Positions 26,235 through 34,809 of a DNA stretch of 44,583 nucleotides are shown here, piece by piece. The DNA is taken from positions 1 to 44,583 of the forward strand of contig SLOU01000086.1 in assembly GCA_007132385.1 (NCBI GenBank), in the 5' to 3' direction. The position numbers and the translations under genes are program-made. The stretch's first letter is position 1; the number at the start of each line of letters is the position of its first letter. Under the pieces are notes generated by a model. The model was not told the DNA's origin. It searched no databases and was given only the letters and a program-made list of their open reading frames with translations. The DNA comes from Balneolaceae bacterium. GTDB lineage: Bacteria; Bacteroidota; Rhodothermia; Balneolales; Balneolaceae.

Positions 26235-28034
26235 ATGAAAGGCAACGGATTTAAATTATTATGCATTTTTGCATTCCTTGGACTTACCGTTTGGTATCTG
26301 TTCCCGACCGTACAATGGACACTGGAACAGAGACATATCGATAACATGCCTGAAGCCGAAAGGGCGGCCTATCAGGATGAAAACCGTGAAAAGCTGCAAA
26401 ACCTGAGAGCGCGTTCGCTCTCTCTTGGCCTGGATCTCCAGGGCGGCATGCACGTAACCCTGGAAGTGGGAACACCACAACTTTTGATTGAACTGGCCGG
26501 GGATTTTGCTGATGATGCACTTGAAGAGATGGTTGGCATAGCTGCCGACCGGGCTTTTGAAGATCGAACCGACATCGTGGATGAGCTGGTCAGTGAGTTC
26601 GAAAGCCGCGACGCGAATGCACGCCTGAGCCGGTATTACCGGTCAGATTCAGAGGGAATCACCCGGAGATCGGAAAATTCAGAAGTCGCCAGCTATCTGA
26701 AAGAACAGAGAAATGAGGCTGTAGATCGTGCGATGGAGATTATACGTACTCGGGTTGACCGTTTCGGTGTGGCTGAGCCCAGCATTATGAAGCAGGGTGA
26801 TAACCGGATTATTGTCGAACTTCCCGGTGTGGACGATGAACAGCGGATGCGTGACCTGCTTCGCGGTACAGCCAGGCTTGAATTCCGCCTCGCTGCTGAT
26901 ACCGATGAAATGAACAACGCGCGGCAAAACATTATGGAATACTACGACCAGCTTGCCGAAGAAGATGAGGATTTAGAGCAGAATATTCTGAGAACTATTT
27001 TGGAAACCAATGTTCAGAATCCATATATATTCGGCTATGCGGCAGGAACCGATACCGCACAGGTCAACCGCATTATCGAGACGGAAGAGTTCCAGGAGCG
27101 CCTGCCTCGAAATACGGCCCTTCTGTGGGGTTCATCTCCCCTCTACCAGCAGGATGGACTCGATTTTTACGAGCTCATCGGGGTCAGAAGCCAGGTTGAA
27201 CTGACCGGTGATGTGATTTCGGAAGCACGTGTAGCGTTTGATCCCAACACCAATGTGCCTGAAGTATCGATGTCGATGAATACCGAAGGTGCTCGCCGCT
27301 GGGCCCGGATTACCGGTGCGAACATAGGCCGCCCTGTCGCCATTATTCTCGACAACTACGTGTATTCCTATCCGACTGTACGCAGCCGGATCAACAACGG
27401 CCGTTCCTCTATCTCCGGCCTTGGAGGGCTCTCTGAAGCTGAGGATTTGGTAAACATCCTTCTTTCCGGTGCACTCCCTGCGCCGATGGATATCATCGAA
27501 GAACGTACCGTTGGTGCGACTCTCGGTGAGGCGTCTATCCGGGCAGGGTTCCTTTCGGTCGTATTCGGACTGATCGCTGTTGCCATATTTATGATCTTCT
27601 ATTACCACGCCGGAGGTGCGATTGCCGACCTGGCGCTTTTCCTCAACATCATCTTCATATTGGGGATATTAGCCGGCTTCCAGGCCACTCTAACCTTGCC
27701 CGGTATAGCCGGCATCGTGTTGACAATCGGTATGGCGGTGGACGCCAACGTACTGATTTTTGACAGGATCCGGGAAGAACTACGTGCCGGCAAGACACTA
27801 AAAGCAGCGATCGATAACGGATACGCGAATGCGATGAGTGCGATTATTGACGCAAATGTTACGACATTTTTCGTAGGTATTATTCTTTTCAGTTTTGGAA
27901 TGGGGCCCATCAAAGGGTTTGCCGTAACGTTGATGGCAGGTATTGCCGCATCACTTTTCAGTGCAATTGTGATCACGCGGGTGATTGTTGATTATCTGAC
28001 CAGGGAACGAACTGCAAAACTGAGTTTCGGTTAA
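26235..28034 (+). CDS. secD: Protein translocase subunit SecD
   Basis: The 599-residue membrane protein uses the proton gradient to pull preproteins through SecYEG. It has a first membrane helix at about 7-23, the SecD hallmark GLDLQGG at 65-71 and a large periplasmic P1 domain with the TRVDRFGVAEP block. A five-helix RND domain from about 435 carries GIVLTIGMAVDANVLIFDRIREE. It is followed by secF after 44 bases. Separate secD and secF genes are unlike the fused secDF usual in Bacteroidetes proper and support a Rhodothermota/Balneolota origin. Confidence 0.97.
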   Translation: MKGNGFKLLCIFAFLGLTVWYLFPTVQWTLEQRHIDNMPEAERAAYQDENREKLQNLRARSLSLGLDLQGGMHVTLEVGTPQLLIELAGDFADDALEEMVGIAADRAFEDRTDIVDELVSEFESRDANARLSRYYRSDSEGITRRSENSEVASYLKEQRNEAVDRAMEIIRTRVDRFGVAEPSIMKQGDNRIIVELPGVDDEQRMRDLLRGTARLEFRLAADTDEMNNARQNIMEYYDQLAEEDEDLEQNILRTILETNVQNPYIFGYAAGTDTAQVNRIIETEEFQERLPRNTALLWGSSPLYQQDGLDFYELIGVRSQVELTGDVISEARVAFDPNTNVPEVSMSMNTEGARRWARITGANIGRPVAIILDNYVYSYPTVRSRINNGRSSISGLGGLSEAEDLVNILLSGALPAPMDIIEERTVGATLGEASIRAGFLSVVFGLIAVAIFMIFYYHAGGAIADLALFLNIIFILGILAGFQATLTLPGIAGIVLTIGMAVDANVLIFDRIREELRAGKTLKAAIDNGYANAMSAIIDANVTTFFVGIILFSFGMGPIKGFAVTLMAGIAASLFSAIVITRVIVDYLTRERTAKLSFG

Positions 28035-28078
28035 TGCAATTGAAACCAAAGAATTTAAAACAATAGAGGAATATAGTT

Positions 28079-29005
28079 ATGAGATGGTTTGAAACTCCAA
28101 ATTTTGACTTTATCGGAGCTCACAAAATCGCCTACTACTTTTCAGGGGCTCTTATGCTGATCTCCCTGGTTGCGATCTTCGGATTGGGACTTAATTACGG
28201 AATCGACTTCCGGGGCGGTAACGAATACGTATTTCAGTTTGAAGAACCGGTAGAGATTGTAGAAACCCGGTCAGAACTGACTGAAGCGCTGGGTGTACAA
28301 CCGGAAGTCCGGCATTACGGATCTTCTTCTGAAATCATGATCCGTACAGATGCGGAAGGTGAAATTACCGAAATTCGTGGTATGATAGAGTCTTCGCTCT
28401 CGGAAATTTATCCGGACAATCCCTATACGGTGATCAAAACCGATGTAGTGGGCCCCCGGTTTGCTGAAGACCTGCGGGTCGCAGCGATGAATTCCGTTCT
28501 TTTTGCTCTGGCGGTAGTCTTTATATACATTCTGATCCGTTTCAAGAAATGGTATTTTTCAGCAGGTGCTGTTGCCGCACTGTTTCATGATGTCACCATT
28601 GTATTGGGTGTTTTTACCATATTGGCACAATTTGCACCCTTCGATGTGACCATCGGGCAGGCGATCATTGCTGCCTTTTTGACCATTGTCGGTTACTCCC
28701 TGAACGATACGGTTGTTGTATTTGACCGGATCAGGGAAAACTCCATTATATACAAGACCATGGAGTTTAAAAAGATGGTTAACAAAAGCCTGAACGATAC
28801 CCTGAGCCGTACGGTCATAACCTCGGTTACCACCTTGTTTGTGGTAACTGTGCTGTTTATCTTTGGCGGTGAAGTTCTGAAAGGATTTTCATTTGCACTG
28901 ATTATAGGCGTTATATTGGGTACCTACAGCTCTCTTTTCGTTGCAAGTGCTTTGGTTGTCGAATTAGAATTACGAGCCAAAGCCAAAGCGAAAGCAAAAT
29001 CCTGA
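28079..29005 (+). CDS. secF: Protein translocase subunit SecF
   Basis: The 308-residue partner of SecD has the signature GIDFRGG at 41-47, six predicted membrane helices and the family block TIVGYSLNDTVVVFDRIREN. The C-terminus is a short basic Lys/Ala tail. A GAGG lies about 9 bases upstream of the ATG. It is cotranscribed with secD. In the complex it completes the RND-type proton-driven translocation motor. The length is normal for unfused SecF. Confidence 0.97.
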   Translation: MRWFETPNFDFIGAHKIAYYFSGALMLISLVAIFGLGLNYGIDFRGGNEYVFQFEEPVEIVETRSELTEALGVQPEVRHYGSSSEIMIRTDAEGEITEIRGMIESSLSEIYPDNPYTVIKTDVVGPRFAEDLRVAAMNSVLFALAVVFIYILIRFKKWYFSAGAVAALFHDVTIVLGVFTILAQFAPFDVTIGQAIIAAFLTIVGYSLNDTVVVFDRIRENSIIYKTMEFKKMVNKSLNDTLSRTVITSVTTLFVVTVLFIFGGEVLKGFSFALIIGVILGTYSSLFVASALVVELELRAKAKAKAKS

Positions 29006-29137
29006 TCAGTACCTGGTGGTAATGATGAATATATTGCACGGGCATTCCGTTCCGTCTGAAATCGGGACGGTATGATCCGGCAGTTGTTCCAGGACGCCCC
29101 CAGCACAAACAGACCCATAACGAACCGGAGAATACCT

Positions 29138-29485
29138 ATGAGTTTTAAAGTTTCTGAGCGATATAACTGCGTCGTGATTGAATTTAAAGGCAATGTGATG
29201 GGAGGCCCTGATGCAGTGAATCTGAATGAAAAGTTGCATGAACTGATTGAAAAAGGAAAAAATAATATCGTGGTGGACCTTGGAAAAGTCGGTTTTATGA
29301 ACTCTTCGGGGCTCGGTATGCTGATCGGTGCTCTCACAACTATGCGAAAAGCCGGTGGTGACTTGCGTATTGCCAACGCAACTGATAAAATTGAGAGTCT
29401 GCTTGTGATTACAAAACTTATTACAGTCTTCAAGCATTACAAGTCGCTCGATAAAGCTGTAGAATCATATGAAGAGGGTAAATAA
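29138..29485 (+). CDS. STAS-domain protein (anti-sigma-factor antagonist type)
   Basis: From ATG 29138, 8 bases after GGAG, the product has 115 residues and is a single STAS domain. The DLGKVGFMNSSGLGML block has Ser56/Ser57 at the phosphorylation position of SpoIIAA/RsbV-like antagonists. Such proteins bind anti-sigma kinases when unphosphorylated; the partner is not encoded nearby. An upstream in-frame start at 29072 would add 22 unrelated residues. A small hairpin (GAGGGT/ACCCTC, 29474-29490) spans the stop codon and a full terminator follows at 29514. Confidence 0.9.
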   Translation: MSFKVSERYNCVVIEFKGNVMGGPDAVNLNEKLHELIEKGKNNIVVDLGKVGFMNSSGLGMLIGALTTMRKAGGDLRIANATDKIESLLVITKLITVFKHYKSLDKAVESYEEGK

Positions 29486-29513
29486 CCCTCACATCCTGAA
29501 CATTTAAAAACTC

Positions 29514-29546
29514 AAAAAGGGGTGTTTGCTGCACCTCTTTTTTTTT
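29514..29546 (+). terminator. Rho-independent terminator abutting the purA start codon
   Basis: GGGGTG (29519-29524) pairs with CACCTC (29532-29537), one pair being G-T. Five A-T pairs extend it (29514-29518 with 29538-29542), around a seven-base loop, followed by a run of nine Ts to 29546. The purA ATG is at 29554. It would end STAS transcripts and leaves almost no room for a separate purA leader, so attenuation is possible. Confidence 0.8.
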
Positions 29547-29553
29547 GAAAATT

Positions 29554-30834
29554 ATGGCAGTACGAATAATAGTTGGAGCCCAATGGGGAGATGAAGGTAA
29601 AGGCAAAGTTGTAGACCTGCTCAGTAAATCGGCTGATTTCGTTGTTCGCTATCAGGGAGGAGCCAATGCAGGCCACACGCTTAAATTTGACGATCGCGAA
29701 GTTGTTTTGCACCTGATCCCGTCCGGTATTTTCAATGGTGATGCGCGATGTGTAATTGCAAATGGTGTTGTAGTGGATCCTAAAGCACTTCTTGACGAAA
29801 TCGGTCATGTTGAACAGATGGGTGTCGACCTCTCGTCCAAACTTTCGATCAGTGAATCGGCCCATGTAATTCTTCCCTATCACCGTATTCTCGACCAGGT
29901 CAAAGAAAAAAGCCGTGGTGAAAATGCCATTGGCACTACCGGGCGCGGAATCGGGCCGGCATATGTGAGTAAAGTGTCGCGGGTGGGTATCCGCATGAGC
30001 GACCTGCTCACCCCCGGTTTACTGAAAGAGAAGATTGAACACAATCTGGCTGATATCAATAAGGCCCTGATACACATTTACAACGAACCGGTTCTGGATG
30101 CGGCCGAAATGTTCGAATCGCTGAAACCATCTGTCGAACGGATCAAACCCTTTATCTGCAATACTGCCCGGTTGCTTCACGATGCAGTAGATAATGAGAA
30201 AGAAATACTGCTTGAAGGCGCCCAGGGAAGCCTGCTCGATCTCGATCACGGAACTTATCCCTATGTCACATCTTCTTCGCCTACAGCGGGTGGAGCGTGC
30301 ACCGGAAGCGGGATCCCACCCACTGCCGTTACCCATGTGATGGGCATTACCAAAGCTTACTGCACACGTGTCGGGAACGGGCCATTTCCGAGCGAACTTC
30401 TTGATAGTACCGGAGAAGAGCTACGCAAGCAGGGAATGGAATTTGGTGCCACAACCGGCCGGCCGCGCCGTTGCGGCTGGCTCGATTTGGTTGCACTGCA
30501 GTATGCTGTGCGTTTAAACGGTTTGAACGAACTCACACTTACAAAGCTGGACGTACTCGACGCTTTTGATACCATAAAAATCTGTACTGAATATGATATT
30601 GAAGGCCAGCGCACCGATATTTTCCCTCTCAGCGAAAAAAAACTGTGCAAGGTCAATCCGGTATATAAAACCATGGAGGGATGGAAAGGCAGCACAACAC
30701 GAAATATTGCCAAACTGTCCAGCCTGCCTGAAAATGCACGTAAGTATATTGGTTATGTTGAAGATTTTATCGGGGTACCACTGCGAATCATATCCACAGG
30801 CCCCAAACGAAGCGAGACGATTGTTCGTTATTGA
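29554..30834 (+). CDS. purA: Adenylosuccinate synthetase
   Basis: The 426-residue enzyme makes adenylosuccinate from IMP, aspartate and GTP, the first committed step to AMP. The N-terminal GDEGKGK at 12-18 (catalytic Asp13) and NAGHT with His41 are intact. GTTGRGIGPAY, LEGAQGSLLDLDHGTYPYVTSS and the late TTGRPRRCGWLDL also match. TTG 29547-29545 in frame would add three residues; ATG 29554 is preferred. The RuBisCO-like gene starts 16 bases after the stop, so purA heads or is part of a three-gene operon with RLP and cupin. Its own start lies 7 bases after a terminator T-run. Confidence 0.97.
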   Translation: MAVRIIVGAQWGDEGKGKVVDLLSKSADFVVRYQGGANAGHTLKFDDREVVLHLIPSGIFNGDARCVIANGVVVDPKALLDEIGHVEQMGVDLSSKLSISESAHVILPYHRILDQVKEKSRGENAIGTTGRGIGPAYVSKVSRVGIRMSDLLTPGLLKEKIEHNLADINKALIHIYNEPVLDAAEMFESLKPSVERIKPFICNTARLLHDAVDNEKEILLEGAQGSLLDLDHGTYPYVTSSSPTAGGACTGSGIPPTAVTHVMGITKAYCTRVGNGPFPSELLDSTGEELRKQGMEFGATTGRPRRCGWLDLVALQYAVRLNGLNELTLTKLDVLDAFDTIKICTEYDIEGQRTDIFPLSEKKLCKVNPVYKTMEGWKGSTTRNIAKLSSLPENARKYIGYVEDFIGVPLRIISTGPKRSETIVRY

Positions 30835-30850
30835 CATAACCTGAATACGT

Positions 30851-31975
30851 ATGGAAGCTATCGACCGGTTTACAGTTCATTACCTGATTACTGCCGGATC
30901 TGCAGCAGAAGCTGAACACCGTGCACACGATATCTGCATCGAACAGACGGCTGAAATGCCGTATGAAACGATTCCGATGCACATCAGGGAAAGTATTACA
31001 GGTCAGATTATCTCACAAAAGCAAACAGAGTCAAACCTTTTTGAAACCTCCATATCTTTCCCGGTATCAGCTGCCGGAAATGAAATTACGCAGTTTCTGA
31101 ATGTAATATTCGGTAACATTTCGCTTAAGCCCGGTATCCGTATCCACGGAACCGGCTGGAATTCTCTTACACATATTTTTCACGGCCCTGTCAACGGAAT
31201 CGATGGAATCCGGTCACAGATCAATATTGAAGGACGCCCTCTCAGTTGTTCGGCTCTGAAACCTATGGGGCTGAACAGTGATGAACTTGCAAATATCTGC
31301 TACAGGATGGCCCTTGGCGGAATCGATATCATTAAGGATGATCACGGGCTGGCGAATCAGGTAAAGGCGCCATTTTCCGAACGCATACTGGCCTGCCTGA
31401 ATGCGGTCAAACGGGCTGAAGACCAGACCGGAAAGCGAACGCTTTATGTTCCCAATATTACCGGCGACGGTTTTGAAACCTGGCGCCGATATGAAATTGC
31501 CCGGGAACTGGGAGCCGGCGGTGTATTGGTTTCTCCGCAGCTATGCGGTTTGAGCGTGCTCAGTGATCTGACAAAAAACGAAGATCAGATTCCGGTTATA
31601 GCACACCCGGCATTTTCAGGCTCCTTTATTACGAATCCTGAACACGGGTTTACACCTGAATTTTACTATGGCCATCTTTGGCGGGCACTTGGAGCAGATG
31701 CCGTCATCTACCCGAATGCCGGCGGACGTTTCTCATTTTCGGAAGAGCTTTGTCTCTATTTGAACCGGGCATTGCGGCAAAACTCCCTCCCTTTTCAACC
31801 GGCATTTCCGGTTCCGGCGGGAGGAATTCAGCTCGAAAGTGTTAGCCAATGGATGAAAAAATACGGTGGAGACACGATATTTCTCATCGGAAGCAGCCTT
31901 TATCGTCATCCCGATGGACTCGAAGCAGCTTGCAGGAACTTTCAGCAAAAAATTGAATCGTATGAGCCACAATAA
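30851..31975 (+). CDS. RuBisCO-like protein (form IV)
   Basis: The 374-residue product has the two-domain RuBisCO large-subunit layout: an alpha/beta N-domain of ~115 residues, then a TIM barrel. Active-site landmarks are partly kept. Lys137 in ALKPMG corresponds to the first substrate Lys. GGIDIIKDDHG has Lys162 (carbamylation position) and Asp163-Asp164, but His165 replaces the metal-binding Glu. AHPAFSG (His252) lacks the neighbouring Arg, loop 6 reads YPNAGGRFSF (287) without its Lys, and PVPAGGI (321) replaces the SSGG region. It should be an enolase/isomerase-type RLP and not a CO2-fixing enzyme. It overlaps the cupin gene by 14 bases. Possible roles are methylthioribulose-phosphate isomerisation or oxo-isoapionate-type decarboxylation. 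Confidence 0.9.
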   Translation: MEAIDRFTVHYLITAGSAAEAEHRAHDICIEQTAEMPYETIPMHIRESITGQIISQKQTESNLFETSISFPVSAAGNEITQFLNVIFGNISLKPGIRIHGTGWNSLTHIFHGPVNGIDGIRSQINIEGRPLSCSALKPMGLNSDELANICYRMALGGIDIIKDDHGLANQVKAPFSERILACLNAVKRAEDQTGKRTLYVPNITGDGFETWRRYEIARELGAGGVLVSPQLCGLSVLSDLTKNEDQIPVIAHPAFSGSFITNPEHGFTPEFYYGHLWRALGADAVIYPNAGGRFSFSEELCLYLNRALRQNSLPFQPAFPVPAGGIQLESVSQWMKKYGGDTIFLIGSSLYRHPDGLEAACRNFQQKIESYEPQ

Positions 31976-32438
31976 AAACAAATCCGGGCGATCAAAAGTG
32001 ATCAAAAGCAAAAACTATAGCTGGGAGGGTATTGATAAACACCAGTACAAGACGAAGGGAACCGGATTTAAGGACATCCATCGATATTCATTACTCACGG
32101 ACGACTTTCCGGAGTTGAATGCTCATACCCGTTATTTTGAAATTCAAGCGGGTGGATATTCCTCTCTCGAATTTCACCGACATCCGCATTCGGTGATCGT
32201 CCTCCGTGGATCCGGATCGGTGATATTGGAAAATGAGATTCATGAAATTGGTTTGCATGATCTTGTTTTTATTTCTCCGGGGACTATCCATCAGTTTCAA
32301 GCCGATAAAAATTCACCGCTGGGTTTTCTCTGTATCGTTGATCGATACCGGGATAAACCGGTGCTTCCGGATGAGAATTTAATAGAACAGCGGATTAAAG
32401 ATCCGAGAATCAAAGTGAAAATTAAAAAGAAGTCATAG
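31962..32438 (+). CDS. Cupin-fold protein coupled to the RuBisCO-like gene
   Basis: From ATG 31962, which overlaps the RLP 3' end by 14 bases, the product has 158 residues. After a basic N-terminal tail lies one conserved cupin barrel. Motif 1 is FHRHPHSVIVLRGSG with His72, His74 and perhaps His76 as metal ligands; the usual Glu is missing. Motif 2 is PGTIHQF with His110. In Rhodospirillum rubrum a cupin (1-methylthioxylulose-5-phosphate methylsulfurylase) works after an RLP isomerase; the overlap here suggests a similar paired role, which is inference. A plain sugar-phosphate isomerase-type cupin is the alternative. Confidence 0.85.
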   Translation: MSHNKNKSGRSKVIKSKNYSWEGIDKHQYKTKGTGFKDIHRYSLLTDDFPELNAHTRYFEIQAGGYSSLEFHRHPHSVIVLRGSGSVILENEIHEIGLHDLVFISPGTIHQFQADKNSPLGFLCIVDRYRDKPVLPDENLIEQRIKDPRIKVKIKKKS

Positions 32439-32479
32439 ATTACATTTTTAAGGTAAAAACACGTGACAGAAAAAACGCA

Positions 32480-32511
32480 TTGACCCGGATGCCCAAAAGT
32501 TTTTATATTTA
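32480..32511 (+). promoter_or_regulatory. Bacteroidota-type promoter of tRNA-Gly
   Basis: TTG at 32480-32482, a 21-base spacer and TATATTTA at 32504-32511. The mature tRNA begins 14 bases after the box, which fits a transcription start near 32517 with a short 5' leader. The same box occurs before the aldehyde dehydrogenase gene. Confidence 0.5.
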
Positions 32512-32524
32512 GATCTGTTTAAAA

Positions 32525-32597
32525 AGCGGGAATAGCTCAGTGGTAGAGCATCACCTTGCCAAGGTGAGGGTCGCCGGTTCGAATCCGGTTTCCCGCT
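32525..32597 (+). tRNA. tRNA-Gly (anticodon GCC)
   Basis: A full cloverleaf is visible. The acceptor stem GCGGGAA/TTCCCGC has discriminator T, the D arm is AGCTCAGTGGTAGAGC, and the anticodon stem-loop TCACCTTGCCAAGGTGA carries GCC at 32557-32559. The T arm is CCGGTTCGAATCCGG. The genomic sequence after the discriminator is CCG, so the final A of CCA is not encoded and must be added. Confidence 0.97.
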
Positions 32598-32606
32598 CCG
32601 TTCTGA

Positions 32607-32640
32607 AAGCCCTGACTACAAAACCGGTCAGGGCTTTTCT
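32607..32640 (+). terminator. Rho-independent terminator of the tRNA-Gly transcript
   Basis: AGCCCTGAC (32608-32616) pairs perfectly with GTCAGGGCT (32627-32635) around a ten-base loop, followed by TTTTCT. It starts ten bases after the tRNA 3' end. Confidence 0.85.
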
Positions 32641-32730
32641 ATTGAGGATCTGAAATTTATATTGTAACGAGTTTATCCGAGACACATTCAATTATGTCTC
32701 ATCAAATAAAACGTTTATTTTATAGCAAAT

Positions 32731-32820
32731 GAACTACCCTGAGGCAGAGCCATCGGGGTATCAAATATATTTTTCTATTCTGTCCGACTCAGAGGGTCGG
32801 GGAATTGAACCATCATTGAT
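32731..32820. repeat. Double-hairpin intergenic repeat, copy A
   Basis: The element starts GAACTACCCTGAGGC. It contains a first hairpin around GAGGCAGAGCCATCGGGG, a spacer TATCAA...TTCTATTCTGT, a second hairpin around CCGACTCAGAGGGTCGG and the tail GGAATTGAACCA. It is about 80% identical by eye to copy B, 235 bases downstream in the same orientation. Confidence 0.75.
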
Positions 32821-32965
32821 AAAAAAACTCTTTCTGTATAGGAAAAATTAATTCACATTTACTGCTACAGTCAATAATTTGGTTATTAGGTTGCTCTTAC
32901 GTAGAATTACAGACAGTTTTTGAACATATAAAGCCGTTATCACTATCTAGATTGTTGTTTAAAAT

Positions 32966-33060
32966 GAACAAACCCGAGGCAGAGCCTTCGGGGTATCAAT
33001 ATGATCTTATTTTCTATTCTGTCCGACCCAGGGGGGGTCGGGGAATTGAACCACCTTTGA
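32966..33060. repeat. Double-hairpin intergenic repeat, copy B
   Basis: It has the same layout as copy A, with better-paired stems: ACCCGAGGC...TTCGGGGT and CCGACCCAGGGGGGGTCGG, then GGAATTGAACCA. It ends 16 bases before the start codon of the next gene, so it lies in that gene's leader or promoter. The DNA between the two copies (32821-32965) is AT-rich and holds nothing I recognise. Confidence 0.75.
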
Positions 33061-33075
33061 ATAAAGTAAATCTGT

Positions 33076-34718
33076 ATGAAACTATCTGACCTTGTCTTCG
33101 ATGTGATTGGGATCTCCAGGGATGTACCTCTTGATGAGCACAAAATGGCTCAGAATTTGAAAGTGACGTTCCAGCCGCCCGTTGATCAATCGGAACGACT
33201 TGAGAGATTCGTTCAGAATTTCAAAAAAACACTGATTGAAATCGGCACAGAGATCATACCATATGAAGATGCGCTCATTCCCGGTAAAGAACGCGTGAAG
33301 TCCGGTATCGTAATCGTACAACAGGGAAAAGGAAAAGATGACGAACTTGCCATCCGGTCGGTTTCCAGTTTATATGAGAATCCGGTTGTCGGAATTTTTA
33401 ATGAACCACCTCCTATCCCGGACAATCCCACCCTTCAGGAGACACTGGACAGTATTATCGGAGTTCTCGCCTGGAATCTGACGCACGTACCTATTTTTGT
33501 GGAAGAGGACCGATGGACGGTCTGCACCATGAACGGCGCCGTTATTGAGTGTGGCGACTGGAGACACCCGAAAAACGACATTTTGAACTCCCTGGTTCCC
33601 AAACTTTCCGCACAGGTCATTCCACCCAAACGGGACGAAATTGTATATCGTGAAAAAGTTCTTGACCCGATCAAGCAGGGATACGGCGAATTCATCGACG
33701 ATTTCATGAACGCTGCCAACATTTGGCGAGATAACGGGTTGATGCTGGCGCATACATCAATTGAAGACCTGGAATACAGAAACCGCTATTACAAGCGGAT
33801 TGTTTCACGTTATCTCGATCACAGGACCGGAATGAGTTACGGTTTTATGGTGCGTCAGCTTCCGACGGATCCTGATCCTGCTTTTGAACTTGATCAGGCT
33901 CCGGAACCACTCAAAAATGCCAATTGGGAAGACCTGACGATCAACAAATACAAGGGCAAGGATTATTCGAAAGTTGTACTGTACGACAAAGAATGGATAG
34001 TTCATATTCCGGACGTATGGGTCCTTTCCACACGCTCAGGCTGCAATAAAACAAACCTGAACCCTGAGAAGGATATACTACGGCTCGGTCTGCACGAGGG
34101 TGACATCACCATCGATACACCGAAAAAAATAAGTGCAGCCAAATGCCGACCATCCTATGATACTTATGCTATACTTGCCCATGCGGTCGGAAATGCAATC
34201 ATTGCAGGTGTGCTTAAAAGCATCCGGCCTGACGCTACATTTCCGGTATCACTCAAAGAAAACGGACTTTCGGTATGCCACTGGCACGGATATCCCGACA
34301 AAAGCTATCCATTGCCGGGATACGTCATTCATGGCGAAGAGAATCCGCCAGTATCATGCTCTACCCCACAGTCGGCAGCCTATGCTCTTACAGGTAAACT
34401 GAAAGCGATCGAAAAAAACCGGACTACCAATCACGATTATCGAGGTGATGTTCACATAGAACCGCACCACGGTACCAACATTGCCGGCTCTATGACCCTC
34501 ACCGAAACCGCCGGATGGGTGGATGAAATGCACAAACATGCAATGACGGAGTCTACGGCTGCAAGCTGAAACGCGAGCCCCCCTCTACATCGGGAGATCC
34601 ATCCACGCAGCCACGCTATCACTTCCACGACAGCGATCAGCATATAGCTGAGGGAAATGAAGTATTTACGGCGAAAAATGTGGGAAATGTTTACGAACCT
34701 GAAATTGACGATTGGTAA
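33076..34718 (+). pseudogene. Unrecognised ~547-residue protein gene with a frameshift near the 3' end
   Basis: The first frame runs from ATG 33076 to TGA 34567-34569 (497 residues, MKLSDLVFDVIGISRDVPLD...). It ends abruptly after GWVDEMHKHA. The -1 frame is open from 34527 to TAA 34716-34718 and reads on naturally as NDGVYGCKLKREP, YHFHDSDQHIAEGNEV and ends YEPEIDDW. The join falls near 34540-34545; a one-base deletion explains it. There is no slippery heptamer. I know no family for it: no signal peptide or membrane helix, but conserved-looking His/Cys clusters (SVCHWHGYPD, HIEPHHGTN). It is probably a soluble cytosolic enzyme of unknown role. Sequencing error is possible. Confidence 0.75.
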
Positions 34719-34809
34719 TTGGTTAAATGAATGGTTCCGTACTACATCTGGCAGACCGGTTTCATCATTGGATTCTCAGGTAAACATGTACCCTTTTTTC
34801 TCGACTTTA

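Noticed and set aside
30851-31975. A true carbon-fixing RuBisCO
   Set aside because: The metal-binding Glu, the loop-6 Lys and the Arg after the active-site His are all replaced; it can only be a RuBisCO-like protein.
32731-33060. The repeats as a CRISPR array
   Set aside because: There are only two long, imperfect copies 235 bases apart with internal hairpins, and no cas genes.
34527-34569. Programmed -1 ribosomal frameshift in the 33076 gene
   Set aside because: No X-XXY-YYZ slippery sequence or strong downstream stem was found; a one-base deletion is simpler.
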